Shown: in pieces, positions 47,005 to 58,849 of the stretch
How positions within the stretch are numbered: the stretch's first letter is position 1
How the letters are laid out: the number at the start of each line of letters is the position of its first letter
Source: Bathymodiolus brooksi
Taxonomy: Eukaryota; Mollusca; Bivalvia; Mytilida; Modiolidae
Direction: 5' to 3'
Length of the DNA stretch: 64,000 nucleotides
Assembly: GCA_963680875.1 (NCBI GenBank)
Contig: OY804578.1
Location: 27,388,448-27,452,447 of the forward strand
Program-made: the position numbers and the translations under genes
The notes under the pieces: generated by a model
The model's database searches: none
Told to the model about the DNA's origin: nothing
What the model saw: only the letters and a program-made list of their open reading frames with translations

Positions 47005-47767
47005 GGCGAGCTTACAAAGAAGTCAGCCAGTTTTTAATAAACCCAATCCGGACCGTCAAGGTTCATGTCGTCTACGTGTGACGTCATGTGATCAAGATAA
47101 CCACACAAGGCTGGTGCATCTGCGAGGTCGATTCCAGACGTCAAGTCTCACTGCAAATCCATCTTCGGATTACGACTAATCAGCTCTAGAACAGTGCGCA
47201 ATATACTTCGTTATCGTCACATCAGGCCACGACGTCCACCAATCTGGCCAATTGTGCTGCTTAGGCACCATGCAGTTAGACTGGCGTGGTGTAGACGTCA
47301 TTTGAGATTCAGAAAACAGGATGGGCCAATATCCTGTTCACAGATGAATCCCTTTTCCACTTAGAGAGCAGTGATGGCCGATCTCGAGTTTACCGACGCG
47401 TTGATCGTTTGGTGGATGCCATATTATGGTGTGGGGAGTCAAAGCAAAACGTGACAGGACAACATTGGTTGTAGTCGCCGGAAATCTGACCGGCATACGC
47501 TGTCGGGATGAAATTGTTCAGCGCTATGTTATTCCTTTCATCCAAGCTCAGGCCAACAATGTCACATTCCACCAGGACAACGCTAGACCACATGTCATGC
47601 GTGTTGTACGTGACTACCTGACACAGCAGAATGCTGATTTGTTACCGTGGCCAGCGGTTTCATCCGATCTTTCACCCATTGAGCACGTCTGAGATGAAAT
47701 GGAACGACCGTTACGTCATCTGCAAAATCGGCAAGTCACGTTAGAGGAAATGGATCTGGCATTATCA
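47005..47767 (+). pseudogene. Tc1-type transposase fossil
   Basis: Plus-strand remains of a Tc1/mariner-superfamily transposase. Recognisable pieces: LFTDESLFHLESSDGRSR near 47,335–47,390 (second Asp region), MVWGVKAKRDRTTLVVVAGN, VTFHQDNARPHVMRVVRDYL (catalytic Asp region), LPWPAVSSDLSPIEH near 47,650–47,690, and then a TGA where WDEM is expected. The upstream helix-turn-helix part is scattered over several frames. The 3' end is cut by the inverted-repeat element at 47,768. Confidence 0.85.
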
Positions 47768-47910
47768 GTTATCTACGTGTCTACCCGTGGGTATTGAGAT
47801 TGTACCACCCTGAAGCACTTCAGTATAGACTGAGGGGAAGCTGAAGGCTGCACATTGGTGCTAAAGGGTGGTACAAACTCAATGCCCATGGGTAGATACG
47901 TAGATAACAA
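47768..47910. mobile_element. Small foldback element (143 bp) at the 3' end of the Tc1 fossil
   Basis: Arms of about 44 bp (GTTATCTACGTGTCTACCCG…TTGTACCACCCT and its inverse) with about four mismatches, around a roughly 56-bp loop. No clear target duplication. It replaces or interrupts the last part of the Tc1 coding region. Confidence 0.75.
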
Positions 47911-47914
47911 TTCT

Positions 47915-49990
47915 ATCACGGTTTGAAAATAAAAACTGATTTTTAATGGATTTTCTTCATATTTTTGTAGAGTAATCATGACGTTTCTTGGACTTGCGGA
48001 CTATAATAACATAGCTCAAGTGATTTTGACAAAGGGAGATACCTAATTCATCATGCTATATGTATTTTAGAAAACACTTAATTGAACTGGTAAATGCATA
48101 CCTCTGCACTTCAATGAATATGTCATTGCTACCAACAATAATTAAAATAGTAATATTGAAACCTTTCTAAAAATTGTTTGATGACCATAAAAGATCGATA
48201 AACAATTGTGACCATTTTCCATTTAATTTGATATTCCTGTTCCGGAATACCCGGATTACCCCTCCCATTTCCCAAATTCAACTCAACCCTAATGTCATTG
48301 TAAGTTATTCGTCTTAATGCAAAAAAACATTGAAATAAATGTTAGATGTTAGTTTGAAATAATGCAGATTACATAATATAGCTAATTGCAAAAATATCCA
48401 ATTTCATCTCTGAGAAAGCCTCAATTCATATCTCGTTTTTATGGCAACAGATTTTTGAATAAAAAATACATAAACAAAAAGAAGAAATCACAAGAAATAA
48501 GCACTGTAAGTTTTATCAATATAAGCTCTGTAAAGATATTTCATCGTCTATTTCTACTTCATATATAAAACGAAGATGATTTCAAGAGGGCACCAAAAAC
48601 AACCCTCATTACACCTTCTTTCTTCTGTTCATTAAAATATCACTGTCGTCAAAGAGCTCCGATCGAAAATGTTTCGTCAACATCCGGGATATTATAAAGC
48701 AGTATTTTTAAAGAAGACACAGACGATTATCGTAGGTTTTCATGAATATACTGTATATATAATGTTTTTAATTATGATGCTTTATGATTGTTATTATTAT
48801 TATTGTAATTTTTTGTCCAAAAATCATTGCTTTTTGCAGTGTAAAATTAGATTTATTTCTAAAAGTTATAAGGAATGCGGCCACAAAATCATTACAATCA
48901 ATTAAAATATCGCTATATCTTGCATTTACGAATGAATGAAATGTTGCCAAAGAAGACAAATTATTAATGAATGATTTATTTTACTTCGAGATATTATTTT
49001 GTTGAGGAAAAGTCAAGTAGTACCTAGTTTAACCCTAAAACTTGATGTCAACAGATGTTTTTGAAATCCGGCTTTGTCAATTTGCAAACATGTATAGAAA
49101 CCGGTTGTGTCATTTATAAAAACCGGATTTGGCAGTATGTAAATATGACTGATCGTATTATTATTGAGCATTTTATTGCAATTTAGCAATAGTTATGATT
49201 AGGAAATATCTCAAAAGTTATAAATCCTGATCCATGGTATGAATATTCGCCATGGCTCCTAATTTCAGCTACTTTATACAATATGTAATTATTTCTTTCG
49301 TTATTTCTATGTTATATTGCTACTGTCGCGAACACTTGATTTGTTATGCTTTTTGTGGCACTAACATCACGGCTGGCGCTCAATACGCTACATTCACTTG
49401 CCGTCGCTGTCCAGGCACATCAATTGAGTAGTGGGAGATTCTTTTTATAATACAATATTTGAATTTTATACTCGTTGATAACGAAGTAAGATGTGAAAAT
49501 AACTTCGTGGAAACGATATTTACATTTTTTCACAGTATAATGTTTACATAAATGTTATAGATATGCAAATTAACAAAGTCTGTAGTATAGAATTCCTTTC
49601 CGCACGAACGATTTTGGCAGTTAGTATATATAAAGAAAATGTTAGGTATACTCGATTAATGCGACGTTCATTACAGATTTTAATACGACAGAAGTTCGTT
49701 ATTTGGATGTATATATTTTGCATTTTTGGGTGGTAGAAATGACAGACTGAATGAATTTGTGTTATGTTGAATTCATGGCCGTAACTATATTGAGGCAAAT
49801 TCCTCATACCAAAATTGACGACTTTTTTTTTTTATAAAAAGATTTTATATAAAACATATAAAATCTAAATCTCTATTCCGATAGAAGCGATTTCCAATGA
49901 ATGACTTCGTTTAATGTCTACGTTACCATTTGAAGTTTACCGACATCGTTGCAATGAAAGACATAACTTACTTCAAAGACATCAGGCATC
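47915..49990. other. Non-coding stretch
   Basis: Nothing coding recognised. CACTGTCGTCAAAGAGCTCC at about 48,640 recurs inverted near 53,660. Near 49,065–49,130 'CCGG(C/A)TTTG(T/G)CA' occurs several times. Confidence 0.35.
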
Positions 49991-49994
49991 TAAC

Positions 49995-50185
49995 AGAAGA
50001 GTTTGAAAATACCAAAGAGGTAATCAGAATCCGTAAATCGAAGAAGAACAGACAATAGAATGACCAAAAGAAAAAGGACAAAAGAACAAACTAGGATCTA
50101 CAAAACATACACATAAAACTAAAGATCGAGTAACGCGAACCCCACTAAAAACTGGGGGTAAACTCAGGTGCTCCGGAAGGGTAAG
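49995..50185 (-). repeat. Interspersed repeat R1, copy 4
   Basis: Minus-strand partial copy: GAAGAGTTTGAAAATACCAA … AAAACTGGGGGTAAACTCAG … GCTCCGGAAGGGTAAG; the outer end is missing. Confidence 0.7.
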
Positions 50186-50305
50186 GTTTATCGAACACCT
50201 GATGATTTAAAGCATACATCATCCTTTTTACACGACCAATCTTAGCCCGGATCCTGCCCTGATGCAATATATATTGTCATTAAGCGTCACGATGGCACTC
50301 AAGTC

Positions 50306-50360
50306 ATGTCTCTAAAAAACTGGCTGAAGACGGGTTCGTTGAAAAGAAAGTCAGGAGATG
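50306..50360 (+). other. Possible first exon
   Basis: ATG followed by 18 codons (MSLKNWLKTGSLKRKSGD) and a strong donor G|GTAAGC at 50,361. Short basic N-termini of this style begin several hAT- and ZMYM-like transposon proteins. No second exon was identified, so this may be chance. Confidence 0.25.
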
Positions 50361-50549
50361 GTAAGCATAACTTTGAAATTACAAAACTTTAGAGGAATCT
50401 CGGTGTCTTATGTTGTTTGGTCCATAGAAATGTCTTTGACTGAAATACAGCTTGGCCCATATTTTTTACGATAATTTAGTCCAATTTATGTTTAAGTTAG
50501 AAATTTCGATGACGTTTACGCTATATAAGCTGTCATTAATAGTTGCCAA

Positions 50550-50725
50550 GTTCAGTGGCGGATCCAGAATGTTCAAAAGGGGGACCCGGACTCTATTTTT
50601 TTTATTTTTTTATTTTTTTTTTTTTAAAGTTTTCCGTATATTTTGCAAGTTGACAGAAAAAAAGAAGATTTTTGGTTCTTAAAGGGGGACGGAGCCCATT
50701 GTCTCACCCTTGGATCCTCCCCTGA
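50550..50725. mobile_element. Small MITE with CAGTGGCGGATCCAG ends
   Basis: Left CAGTGGCGGATCCAGAATG, right the inverse (TTGGATCCTCCCCTGA), around a T-rich centre containing AAAAGGGGGACCCGG. This type is widespread in animals. A related fragment is at 62,365–62,430. Confidence 0.65.
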
Positions 50726-51139
50726 AGTTCTTCTGAATTATTTCATATAACTAAATAAATGGATTATGGAAGATTCTAAAATATACATATTCGCTATAAG
50801 GAAGATTTCAAAATATACATATTCGTTATACAAAAATCATTTCTGTGCAGTTTAGGGGAAATATCTTTAATTTATAATTTACATATAGAAAAAAAAATGT
50901 GGTATGTGTTTAATTTTTTTCAAATCCAATGCAATGTCCTTACGATGTTTTGTAGACAATTCTGGTGTTCTATCTACAAAAGAACAGCTAGTCGATGAAA
51001 GTCTAGAAGAGGCGTTCTTAGGTGGCCCCCAGGTCCTCGCGAATTTTGTTTCGCCTTCCTCCGCTCGGCGATTAAGTGCTTTAAAAAAAGAGTCTAGTTA
51101 CGGCCATGTTGATATATGTTTATAATATACAATTAATGT

Positions 51140-51182
51140 CTGCACTTAAGGTGAACAATTATGATGTTCACCTTAAGTGCAG
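51140..51182. repeat. Perfect 17-bp-stem hairpin
   Basis: CTGCACTTAAGGTGAAC, a 9-base loop, then its exact inverse. No target duplication and no adjoining gene recognised. Confidence 0.9.
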
Positions 51183-51328
51183 GTATTAAATGTGTTATTA
51201 TACTGAAACTCTATTTTGTTTTGCATCACTCTTATTTCGTTTGATAAATGCGAATATTTCTGTAAATGAACAGCCAGAATGGTTCCACTGGGCACACCGG
51301 TGGTAGCCATTTTATACATACTTACGTC

Positions 51329-51394
51329 TCGTACACGTTTTAGATCATGGTCATTATACCGATATCGTAAGCGCTTTGGCGATCTAGATCCCTG
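51329..51394 (-). other. Possible small internal exon
   Basis: Minus strand: acceptor GGTCATCAG, an open stretch (SRSPKRLRYRYNDHDLKRVR) and the donor GTAAGTATG. It could be a cytoplasmic-tail exon of the Ig-domain gene upstream on the same strand, but nothing connects them beyond strand and order. Confidence 0.25.
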
Positions 51395-51399
51395 ATGAC

Positions 51400-52335
51400 C
51401 GGTGAAATAGAGAAAAAAAGGAATTTAGGATTTATTAGTTAAAATATTACACTTGATTTTCTATTGAAAAAAGATACTGAAGTATAACAATAAATGTTAT
51501 GCGATCTTGTAGCGAACGCACAATCCTACACTGTGTCGAGTCTTATTTGTATTACATTATTTTAGTTAATTAAACAAATATGTTCAGAGAAGTGAAACGA
51601 GGGAGAAAATAAATAGACAATATACATTGTCGAAAATATAAAATTTATATATATGACTTTTGACGAGTTTTTATTACCTGTTTCGCAGCGAGTGGAAATG
51701 AATTATATATTTTCCGATAATATACGTATATTGTATCTATCGTGGTATGTCAAAAGCCCCAAAGAAACTGTCAAATTGTCTAAAAAGAGCAGAAACAAGC
51801 GTCGTTCTTACCGTTTTTGATTGTGTCCTCTGTGAAGTCCGCGCTTATAAGCTTAAAAGCATAAATGCTGTTACTGTTTCTTACCGTCGCTCAACATGGA
51901 TAAGGTACCAGAAAACTATATCTTGGTCAATAACCAAATATAGCAAAAATATCCGGTAAATGCAACTGCTCAAATAGAACAAGTGCAGGACAAAAAAAAA
52001 CAATAACTTAAACTCAATAACGGGACGGCGAAGAAATACTATTAAAACATCTTGTTTCAATCTTGCGATTGCCCTCATTGTATGTGTATTAGCTTCAGAC
52101 AATTTGATTGGTACATTTATATTATATTGTAAAATTCAAGAATGTCGTTTGACAGTAGAAACAACCAAATGGCGACAAGCTTCCAATATTCATCTCTACC
52201 TGAAACGCAAATAAACAAAACTAGAATTTCATTTTTGTTTAAATATTAAACAGCGTGCGTATGCCATGTCTTGGACCGGTTTTTCTAATATATACTGAGC
52301 AAACTCAAAGTGTACGCTCGATATGCCAATTGTTT
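51400..52335. other. Non-coding stretch
   Basis: AT-rich; no gene or repeat family recognised apart from isolated donor-like sites. Confidence 0.35.
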
Positions 52336-52339
52336 AAGT

Positions 52340-52692
52340 GAGTGAGTGAGTGATAGTTCAGCAATTTTTCAGCTATATCGTGGCGAGAACAAGTTAATTT
52401 TCAATGAGATGATGATGAGATCCGCTTTGTTCTAGACCAACACGCTCAGTTGGATTTTTTTAGTGCTAGCTCAATGAAACAACAGTCCGCGGGTATATAT
52501 GTCGCTCCACTCTGACACATTATTCTGATTCCGAGACAACCAGTCTTTGCTCTTTCTCCTTAATGCTGCCTGCTTAGCGGAGAAGCAACACATACCAATT
52601 TTATATTCTTTGGTTTGACCCGACCGGGGCTCGAACCCACAATCTATCGCACTCGAGACGAGCACGCTAACCATTACGCTACCAATACGGTT
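52340..52692 (-). mobile_element. tRNA-derived SINE with clear A and B boxes, copy S4
   Basis: Minus strand. The head at the right has TAGCGTAATGGTTAGCGTGC (A box) and GTGGGTTCGAGCCCCGG (B box, perfect consensus). The body is unlike S1/S2, but the 3' tail again has the GATATAGCTGAAAAATTGCT motif, followed by a (CACT)n end, seen as GTGAGTGAGTGAGTGA near 52,340–52,353. Similar SINEs occur in gastropods and bivalves. A T-run lies at about 52,698–52,722 next to the head. Confidence 0.85.
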
Positions 52693-52724
52693 CCCATTTT
52701 TTTTTTTTTTTTTTTTTTTAAATC

Positions 52725-54470
52725 AAAATTTCTTAGTGTCCATCAATATATTATTTGAAAACAAAAATTAATCCAAAATAATAAGAGTTACTTGATATTT
52801 ATATAAGATGATGTTTTCACATACACATCATACACGTCTAATAATGGGTGGTAAAGTTTCCGGTTTTGTATGATTCCAAATTATTTTTTTAGAATTCAGA
52901 TCTTTTGTTTTAGATAACAAAATTTTAAAAATAAATAGCACAACATGATGTTAATGGAATAGGCTAGGTACTCGCGGCATATATAGAGCGTTATTTCACT
53001 TAAAAATGTTGAAAAAATACCTCAGAACTTGAAAACATTGTGAATATGGCGTACATTTTGCAACCTTTTCCACTTCTGAAACAATTTTCAGGCAATAAAA
53101 TACAACTTATGAGCATATAAACAGTGAGAGTTCCTACTTTTGTTCAAACACTCTTTGAATATTGCAATAATCCAACTGCATGGCAAATAAAGAAAACATT
53201 ACAAGTTCCATAAAAAATCATGAACATTCTGTCAAAGGTGACTTTGGTGAATGTCAATTCTGCACAAACCGCTTTGTATTTCTCTCTTTTAATGTTATAC
53301 AAAGCATCCACATGTACAATATTTTGACTATGTGCTGTTGTTTTTTTCACAAGTTTTATTCATTTAAGACAAATTTGTGCTTTTTTTCTTTTTATCAATT
53401 TGCAAGTCGAACACACCCTTGGCAAGTATTATAATGAACCTTAAATAAATTATAAAAAGGAAACATAACTGTGATATTGAGCTTTTTTATGCTATTCTTT
53501 CAATTTTGTACATTGACAAAACCGTGTCCATTTAAATACAATTGTTGGGACTCAGCCGGAAAGTAATGGTTGACAAAGCCGGAACGAATGTACGTAAATA
53601 AGCATTATGTTTTTCACTGTAGTAAGTCTAAAACTATTCATGACCATTTTAGACCGGAGCTCTTTGACGACAGTGAATATTAGATACGCTAAAGATATTG
53701 GATAATTAAATACGAGGTCCGCTATATAAATATATCGGCTATGATGACTTATCTGACCAATTAAACAGCTTTACTATGTTTTAAACCTACATATTGTATC
53801 TAATTTCGATCGGTATTATTTAGAATAATGTGATGTATGTATTTTGTGAAGAGGATCTTAAGTAAAGGTAACTTCTGTCCAATTTATTTATTGAGATATT
53901 TAGCAATAAAAAAATTTAATCAATCTTATATATTCAAACTATTCCTCTCAAATTATGTTAACTAGACTATTTTAGATATATTTAAGGAGACGAGTGCAAG
54001 GTAATACACAATACATAACAAGGGTGTGTGGCGACTACATCTTTTTAATTTTTTCAACAAATGTCACGACGTACAGACGTTCACATTACAAACAGATCCT
54101 GGAAGAAGGTAGAAACAGTACTATGAAACATTAGTACTGTAATTTGTGATATCTGGATTGAGGATGGGAGCCCATCTATCTGCTATAATATGACATTTCA
54201 TTTTTCGATGTCATAATGTGTGTCCAGAAATATGTTGGTAATATTTCAATTTGCATCGTATTTACAATATTTGATGCCGCCAAGAAATATGTAGGTTAAT
54301 ATTGTAATCTTTATTCTACCTGCAATCTTTTATGCCGTCGAGAATCCATGTGTAGGATTCCGAAATATAGTAAGACAGCCTGGATGCACAATCGGAACAC
54401 TAAACGTGACGCGCTCATGCCTCGTACAAAAAATAAGTCTACTAAAGCCATAATATAAATACGTACAATA
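52725..54470. other. Non-coding stretch
   Basis: No gene recognised. 53,535–53,700 shares scattered matches (TCCGGCTTTGTCA, GAGCTCTTTGACGACAGTG) in inverted orientation with 48,630–49,090. Confidence 0.35.
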
Positions 54471-54476
54471 ACTCAC

Positions 54477-54797
54477 CATTAACATACAGTATCTTAGTAT
54501 TTGATTGTCCTCCTCCGAATGGATTCTGACATCTCCATGTTGTTCTATGTAAACTTTCTATCATATAAGTTCCTGGTATAGTTACGATGTAGGTGTTAGT
54601 TGTATGGTTACATGTGTATGTATATTCTGCTATGTAGCCCCCGTCAAATACACATGTACCATCTGTATTACGACCAGTAATGGTACATACAGTAGTAATA
54701 TCTCTGTTGAATAACATAGAAGCCTCTGTAGTAGCACATGTGAAGGTAAAATCTAGTCCAACAGTAGCATTATCTGATGACGTTGTTAGTTTGTAAG
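54477..54797 (-). CDS. Ig-domain exon (partial gene)
   Basis: A 321-bp exon with acceptor TTAATTCCAG and donor G|GTGAGT. Its phase is 1–1, the symmetric phase usual for Ig-domain exons. The domain has the B-strand cysteine (LDFTFTCATTE) and the F-strand cysteine after the core (TTWRCQNPFGGGQSN), ending in an ILYVNG strand. Extra cysteines (VCTIT, TCVFD, YTCNHT) suggest a second disulfide, a style common in secreted or membrane bivalve Ig proteins. No lesion. No signal peptide, membrane exon or second domain was found confidently in the flanking 2–3 kb. Confidence 0.75.
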
Positions 54798-54799
54798 CT

Positions 54800-56485
54800 G
54801 GAATTAACGGACAAGTATTAATAATACAATGAAAAACAAAACAATACTGTCACACTGTCAGAACAATTCCAAAATCAAATATCGAAATCGTAGAAAGAGG
54901 CAACATTGATATCCCTAACACACAAATATATTACCGCGCACTTTCTTGCTTGGTAAAAGCACAATGAAACGTGACAGGCTTAAAGTAGTTTTATAGGCCC
55001 AAGCATCCCCTCTTAGTGAAATGGTGCGGTCATATAAGTGGTTCCCACGTTTAAGTAAAATGCCAACCCTGACATATAACCGGACAAACAGCGTTAGTAT
55101 AAAGAACATTATGCATAACTTATTTAATCTTCGTTACACAAAAGGTGTTATGTGTGCAATACAGGTACTAGTTATATCAAAGAAAGTCGATGGCTTCATC
55201 TTTTTCTGAATATCGGGTAGTACACAAGGCCATCATACATACTCGTTTTTGAATGTTTCCAGTCGTCTCCCAGAAGACAGGTGTTCTTCGTCAATTTGAC
55301 AAAGCAATTCTTAAACTGAATGGCGCTCTTCGATCTTAACATATGTTCACATTGATATACTCTTTCGAACCAACTATTTGTTCAAACTTGTGCGCAATAC
55401 GTCAGCTGCATCCCCAACTGGAGATATGGCTGAAAGTTCATATAGATCATACTTCTCCCTTGAATAGTGTTAGGATCAGTTTGTGAACCTTATTTATTTC
55501 CACGTTTTTTTATTGTAACGATAGTTCGCTGTGATCATAATGGAACTCCTGTGAATAATATATTCAGTGACCTCTCTGGTGGTATCGACTTTTGTAATAT
55601 ATTCAGGCTGCTTCTATTCAAACAGGAAGAGATCGTGATTGCATAGAAAATTGCATTAATGTCATCGTTAACACTATACGGTAATGTTATTAAAATCATT
55701 TCTTGAATATATGTATACTTTTAGCCTAAATATATCCCATGAGGTTCATGTAATCAAAGCAAATCATGTTTTCTTAACGGAAAAGGAATATCAATCATAA
55801 TTTAGAGCTATAAAAGCGTAATTACTTACTAGTAAAGTAAAACACTGTCTTTTCTGGATAAAAGATGACAGACAGTGGTTAATTTTAACATTGTAAAAAT
55901 TACCCTCCGGCAAACCATCTGACATGCTGATAAAATTAGTGACGTCCCTCTTTTCTGCTTAGGCCAAGCATCAGTTATCAACACAATACACATTATCAAC
56001 CAATCATGAACATGTACATTTACCGACCTTTAATAATTTGGGAATCAGATAATCTTTGTTCCTTATAATTTCGATCTAGAAAATTCGATAGAGGAAATTA
56101 ACAGTCGTTAGCATTCAATTACCAAAACAACAGCAAATCGCCCTGTTCTGTACTAACCTGAATGTTAACCACCCATTTACAATATTGTTTTGATTTTCTT
56201 TCAAAATTATGTGTGACAATTTTGTGGTTCGATAAGTTTGCTTATCTTCGCCTTTGGTAAACGTTATGTCACATTAGCTAATGTTATTTGATAGAGGACA
56301 GAAGTCCTCATTACAGTATACCACTGATCGATTATTTCTCGTACGCTCACGCGAGAATAAAAATGTGTAGGCGCTGACATTTAAACCCGGATGAAAATAG
56401 ACTCTTCTCCATTTGCTTCCTTGTCACTGTGTAGTAGTGCATCACATTCTATTTTTTTTTAAATCTAATTAAAGGTCCTACAGTA
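54800..56485. other. Non-coding stretch upstream of the Ig exon
   Basis: Searched on the minus strand for a signal-peptide exon; none is convincing. No repeat family recognised. Confidence 0.35.
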
Positions 56486-56489
56486 GCAA

Positions 56490-56575
56490 AAATCAATAGA
56501 TATCTTTATTGATGCACAATCCCCCAAAGGGGTTATAGGCATACAACACAACATCATACAATGCAAATATACAAA
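56490..56575 (-). repeat. LINE-like 3' end
   Basis: On the minus strand: TATGCCTATAACCCCTTTGG, then ATCAATAAAGATATCTATTG, a typical retroelement 3' end with a poly(A) signal. Resembles the plus-strand end near 11,500. Confidence 0.55.
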
Positions 56576-56629
56576 TTAAAATTAAGGCTCAGTGAATTCT
56601 ATAATTTTGTATTGCGCATAATATCAGAG

Positions 56630-58825
56630 GCGCATGGGGCATGGATTTCGCTTCCTCCTCCCCCTTTTCTCTACTACCCCCCCTTTTTTCAAAATTTTCA
56701 TATAAATCATTCCTTTTTCAAAATTTTCATAATCGTTCGTTTTTCTTCATTTGACAATATCAGTAGACGTCATACATCATGAATAATACGTGTACTCTGT
56801 GTCCACAGTTTTTCGACTGATACAGTATAAGAGAGAAGGTAAGCTACTCCATTTTCATATTTCGCGCCATATCGCTCACCTCGGTTGGGAAACCCTCGTG
56901 TTTTTTACACTTTTTACCTTGTCTACATATGGCACTGTGGTATCAAACTGTTTCTAAGACACTTACCTAATTGCCCATGTTCGAATTTCAGTCGGTACGT
57001 CGATCTTTTCCAAGAAATCTCCCCGAGAATAGCGAAGCAGCTTCGTTTCTAGGTCAAACTACATCATATTAAACGGAAGTGCAAGAACGATAACGCTGGA
57101 TCTTTTACGAATGGAATATCTGCAATGAAAAACCCAGATGCGCTCCGAATATTTTCCCCGGAATTTGTTGGCGGAAAATATAAATCGCTGAAAAAACAAC
57201 AGCAGACGGATTATTTCGTAAAAATGGCACAACGACCATCTGAATATGGAAACATTGAAATAATTTCATGGTAAATAACTGTTAACACATACAATGAATT
57301 TCTCTGGGAGAAATTCAAACTGAGGAATAGATATGATTGAATGGTTAGAACTGAAGTCAAAATTTCAATGAAAAAGAAATATTCAGCTCGCCTCTACTTC
57401 AAATTATTAAAATCATACCCAAACAAATACATATACAGCTAAAAAAATAGAAATAAAATAAATAAATAAATAAAAAAAAACAAAGGAAGAAGCTGAGAAC
57501 AGCTATTGAATGTAACTATGGCATTTTACCCCCTTCCAGTGCCTCAATAAAAGGACTCCCAACTGATAATAATGTATAAGGGAGCCGGAGAGACCATTTA
57601 ACTAAGGGGGCTATTTCTATTTCATTTCATGTCACTGATTTTATAAAACAATAATCTGTCTTACACGGGTAAAAAATAAATACCTTGTGTAACTCCACTT
57701 TTCAGCAGTGACAGAAATCAGTGTTGAAATCCAGAAAAAAAAATCCTATTTTACCGTATAAGTGGTTATTTTGGTGGGTATTTAATTTTCGCTTTCTTCG
57801 CGAGGATGTTAAATACGCGAAAAATAAAGTTCATGAATTATTATTTCACGTTCAAATAGTTACACAAGTTATTTAATTTTTACCCCTGAAAAAGAAATAG
57901 CCCCCTTAGTTAAATGGTCCCTCCGGCTCCCTTACACATTTTTATCGGTTGGGAGCCCTTTTATTGAGGAAGGGGATAAATGCCATAGTCCCATTCAATA
58001 GCTGTTCTCAGCTTCTTCTTCCTTTGTTTTTTTTTATTTATTTCTTTTTTTTTCTTTTTTTTAGTTGTATATGTATTTGTTTGGGTATGATTTTAATAAT
58101 TTGAAGTAGAGGCGAGCTGAATATTTCTTTTTCATTGAAATTTTGACTTCAGTTCTAACCATTCAATCATATCTATTTCTCAGTTTGAATTTCTTTTTGA
58201 ACAGTTATTTACCATCAAATTATTTCAATGTTTCCATATTCAGATGGTCGTTGTGCCATTTTTACGAAATAATCCGTCTGCTGTTATGTTTTTTCAGCGG
58301 TTTATGTTTTCCACCAAAACATTCCGGGAAAAATATTCGGAGCGCATCTGGATTTTTCATTGCAGGTAATCCATTCGTAAAAAACCCAGGGTTACCGTTC
58401 TTGCACTTCCGTCTAATATGATGTAGTTTGACCTAGAAACGAAGCTGCTTCGCTATTCTCGGCGAGATTTCTTGGAAAAGATCGACGTACCGACTGAAAT
58501 TCGAACATGGGCAATTAGGTAAGTGTCTTAGAAACAGCTGGATACCACAGTGCCATATGTAGACAAGGTAAAAAGTGTAAAAAAACACGAGGGTTTCCCA
58601 ACCGAGGTGAGCGATATGGCGCGAAATATGAAAATGGAGTTGCTTACCTTCTCTCTTATACTGTATCAGTCGAAAAACTGTGGACACAGAATACACGTAT
58701 TATTCATGATGTATGACGTCTACTGATATTGTCAAATGACGAAAAACGAACGATTATGAAAATATTGAAAAAGGGGGGTAGTAGAGAAAAGGAGGGAGGA
58801 GGAAACGAAATCCATGCCCCATGCG
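56630..58825. repeat. Imperfect 2.2-kb palindrome
   Basis: Left arm about 56,630–57,694, right arm about 57,848–58,825, spacer about 150 bp. The arms match over their whole length with scattered substitutions and small indels; the left arm has an extra 50 bp near its inner end. Both arms include TTTCGCGCCATATCGCTCAC, CATCATATTA-ACGGAAGTGC and AAGGGGGCTATTTC in opposite orientation. AGGGAGCCGGAG and its inverse lie near the centre. It is either a large foldback element or an inverted duplication of a gene end. Confidence 0.85.
57053..57270 (+). other. Exon-like open frame in the left palindrome arm
   Basis: 218-bp frame between acceptor CGTTTCTAG and donor TG|GTAAAT, phase 0 to 2. It reads VKLHHIKRKCKN, then MKNPDALRIFSPEFVGGKY, then MAQRPSEYGNIEIISW. 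Family not recognised. The matching part of the right arm (minus strand) has a 2-base insertion that breaks the frame. It may be one exon of a duplicated gene or a transposon protein. Confidence 0.4.
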
Positions 58826-58849
58826 TCTGTGCATAATATACGTACAATA

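Noticed and set aside
50904..51125. Small plus-strand gene
   Set aside because: The frame has no recognisable domain, splice context or homologue that I can name.
52500..52692. tRNA gene
   Set aside because: The A and B boxes are good, but the sequence continues into a SINE body and tail and no cloverleaf 3' end is present.
48600..53700. Large inverted duplication linking 48,600–49,100 and 53,560–53,700
   Set aside because: Only short blocks (13–30 bp) match with different spacing; more likely fragments of one old repeat.
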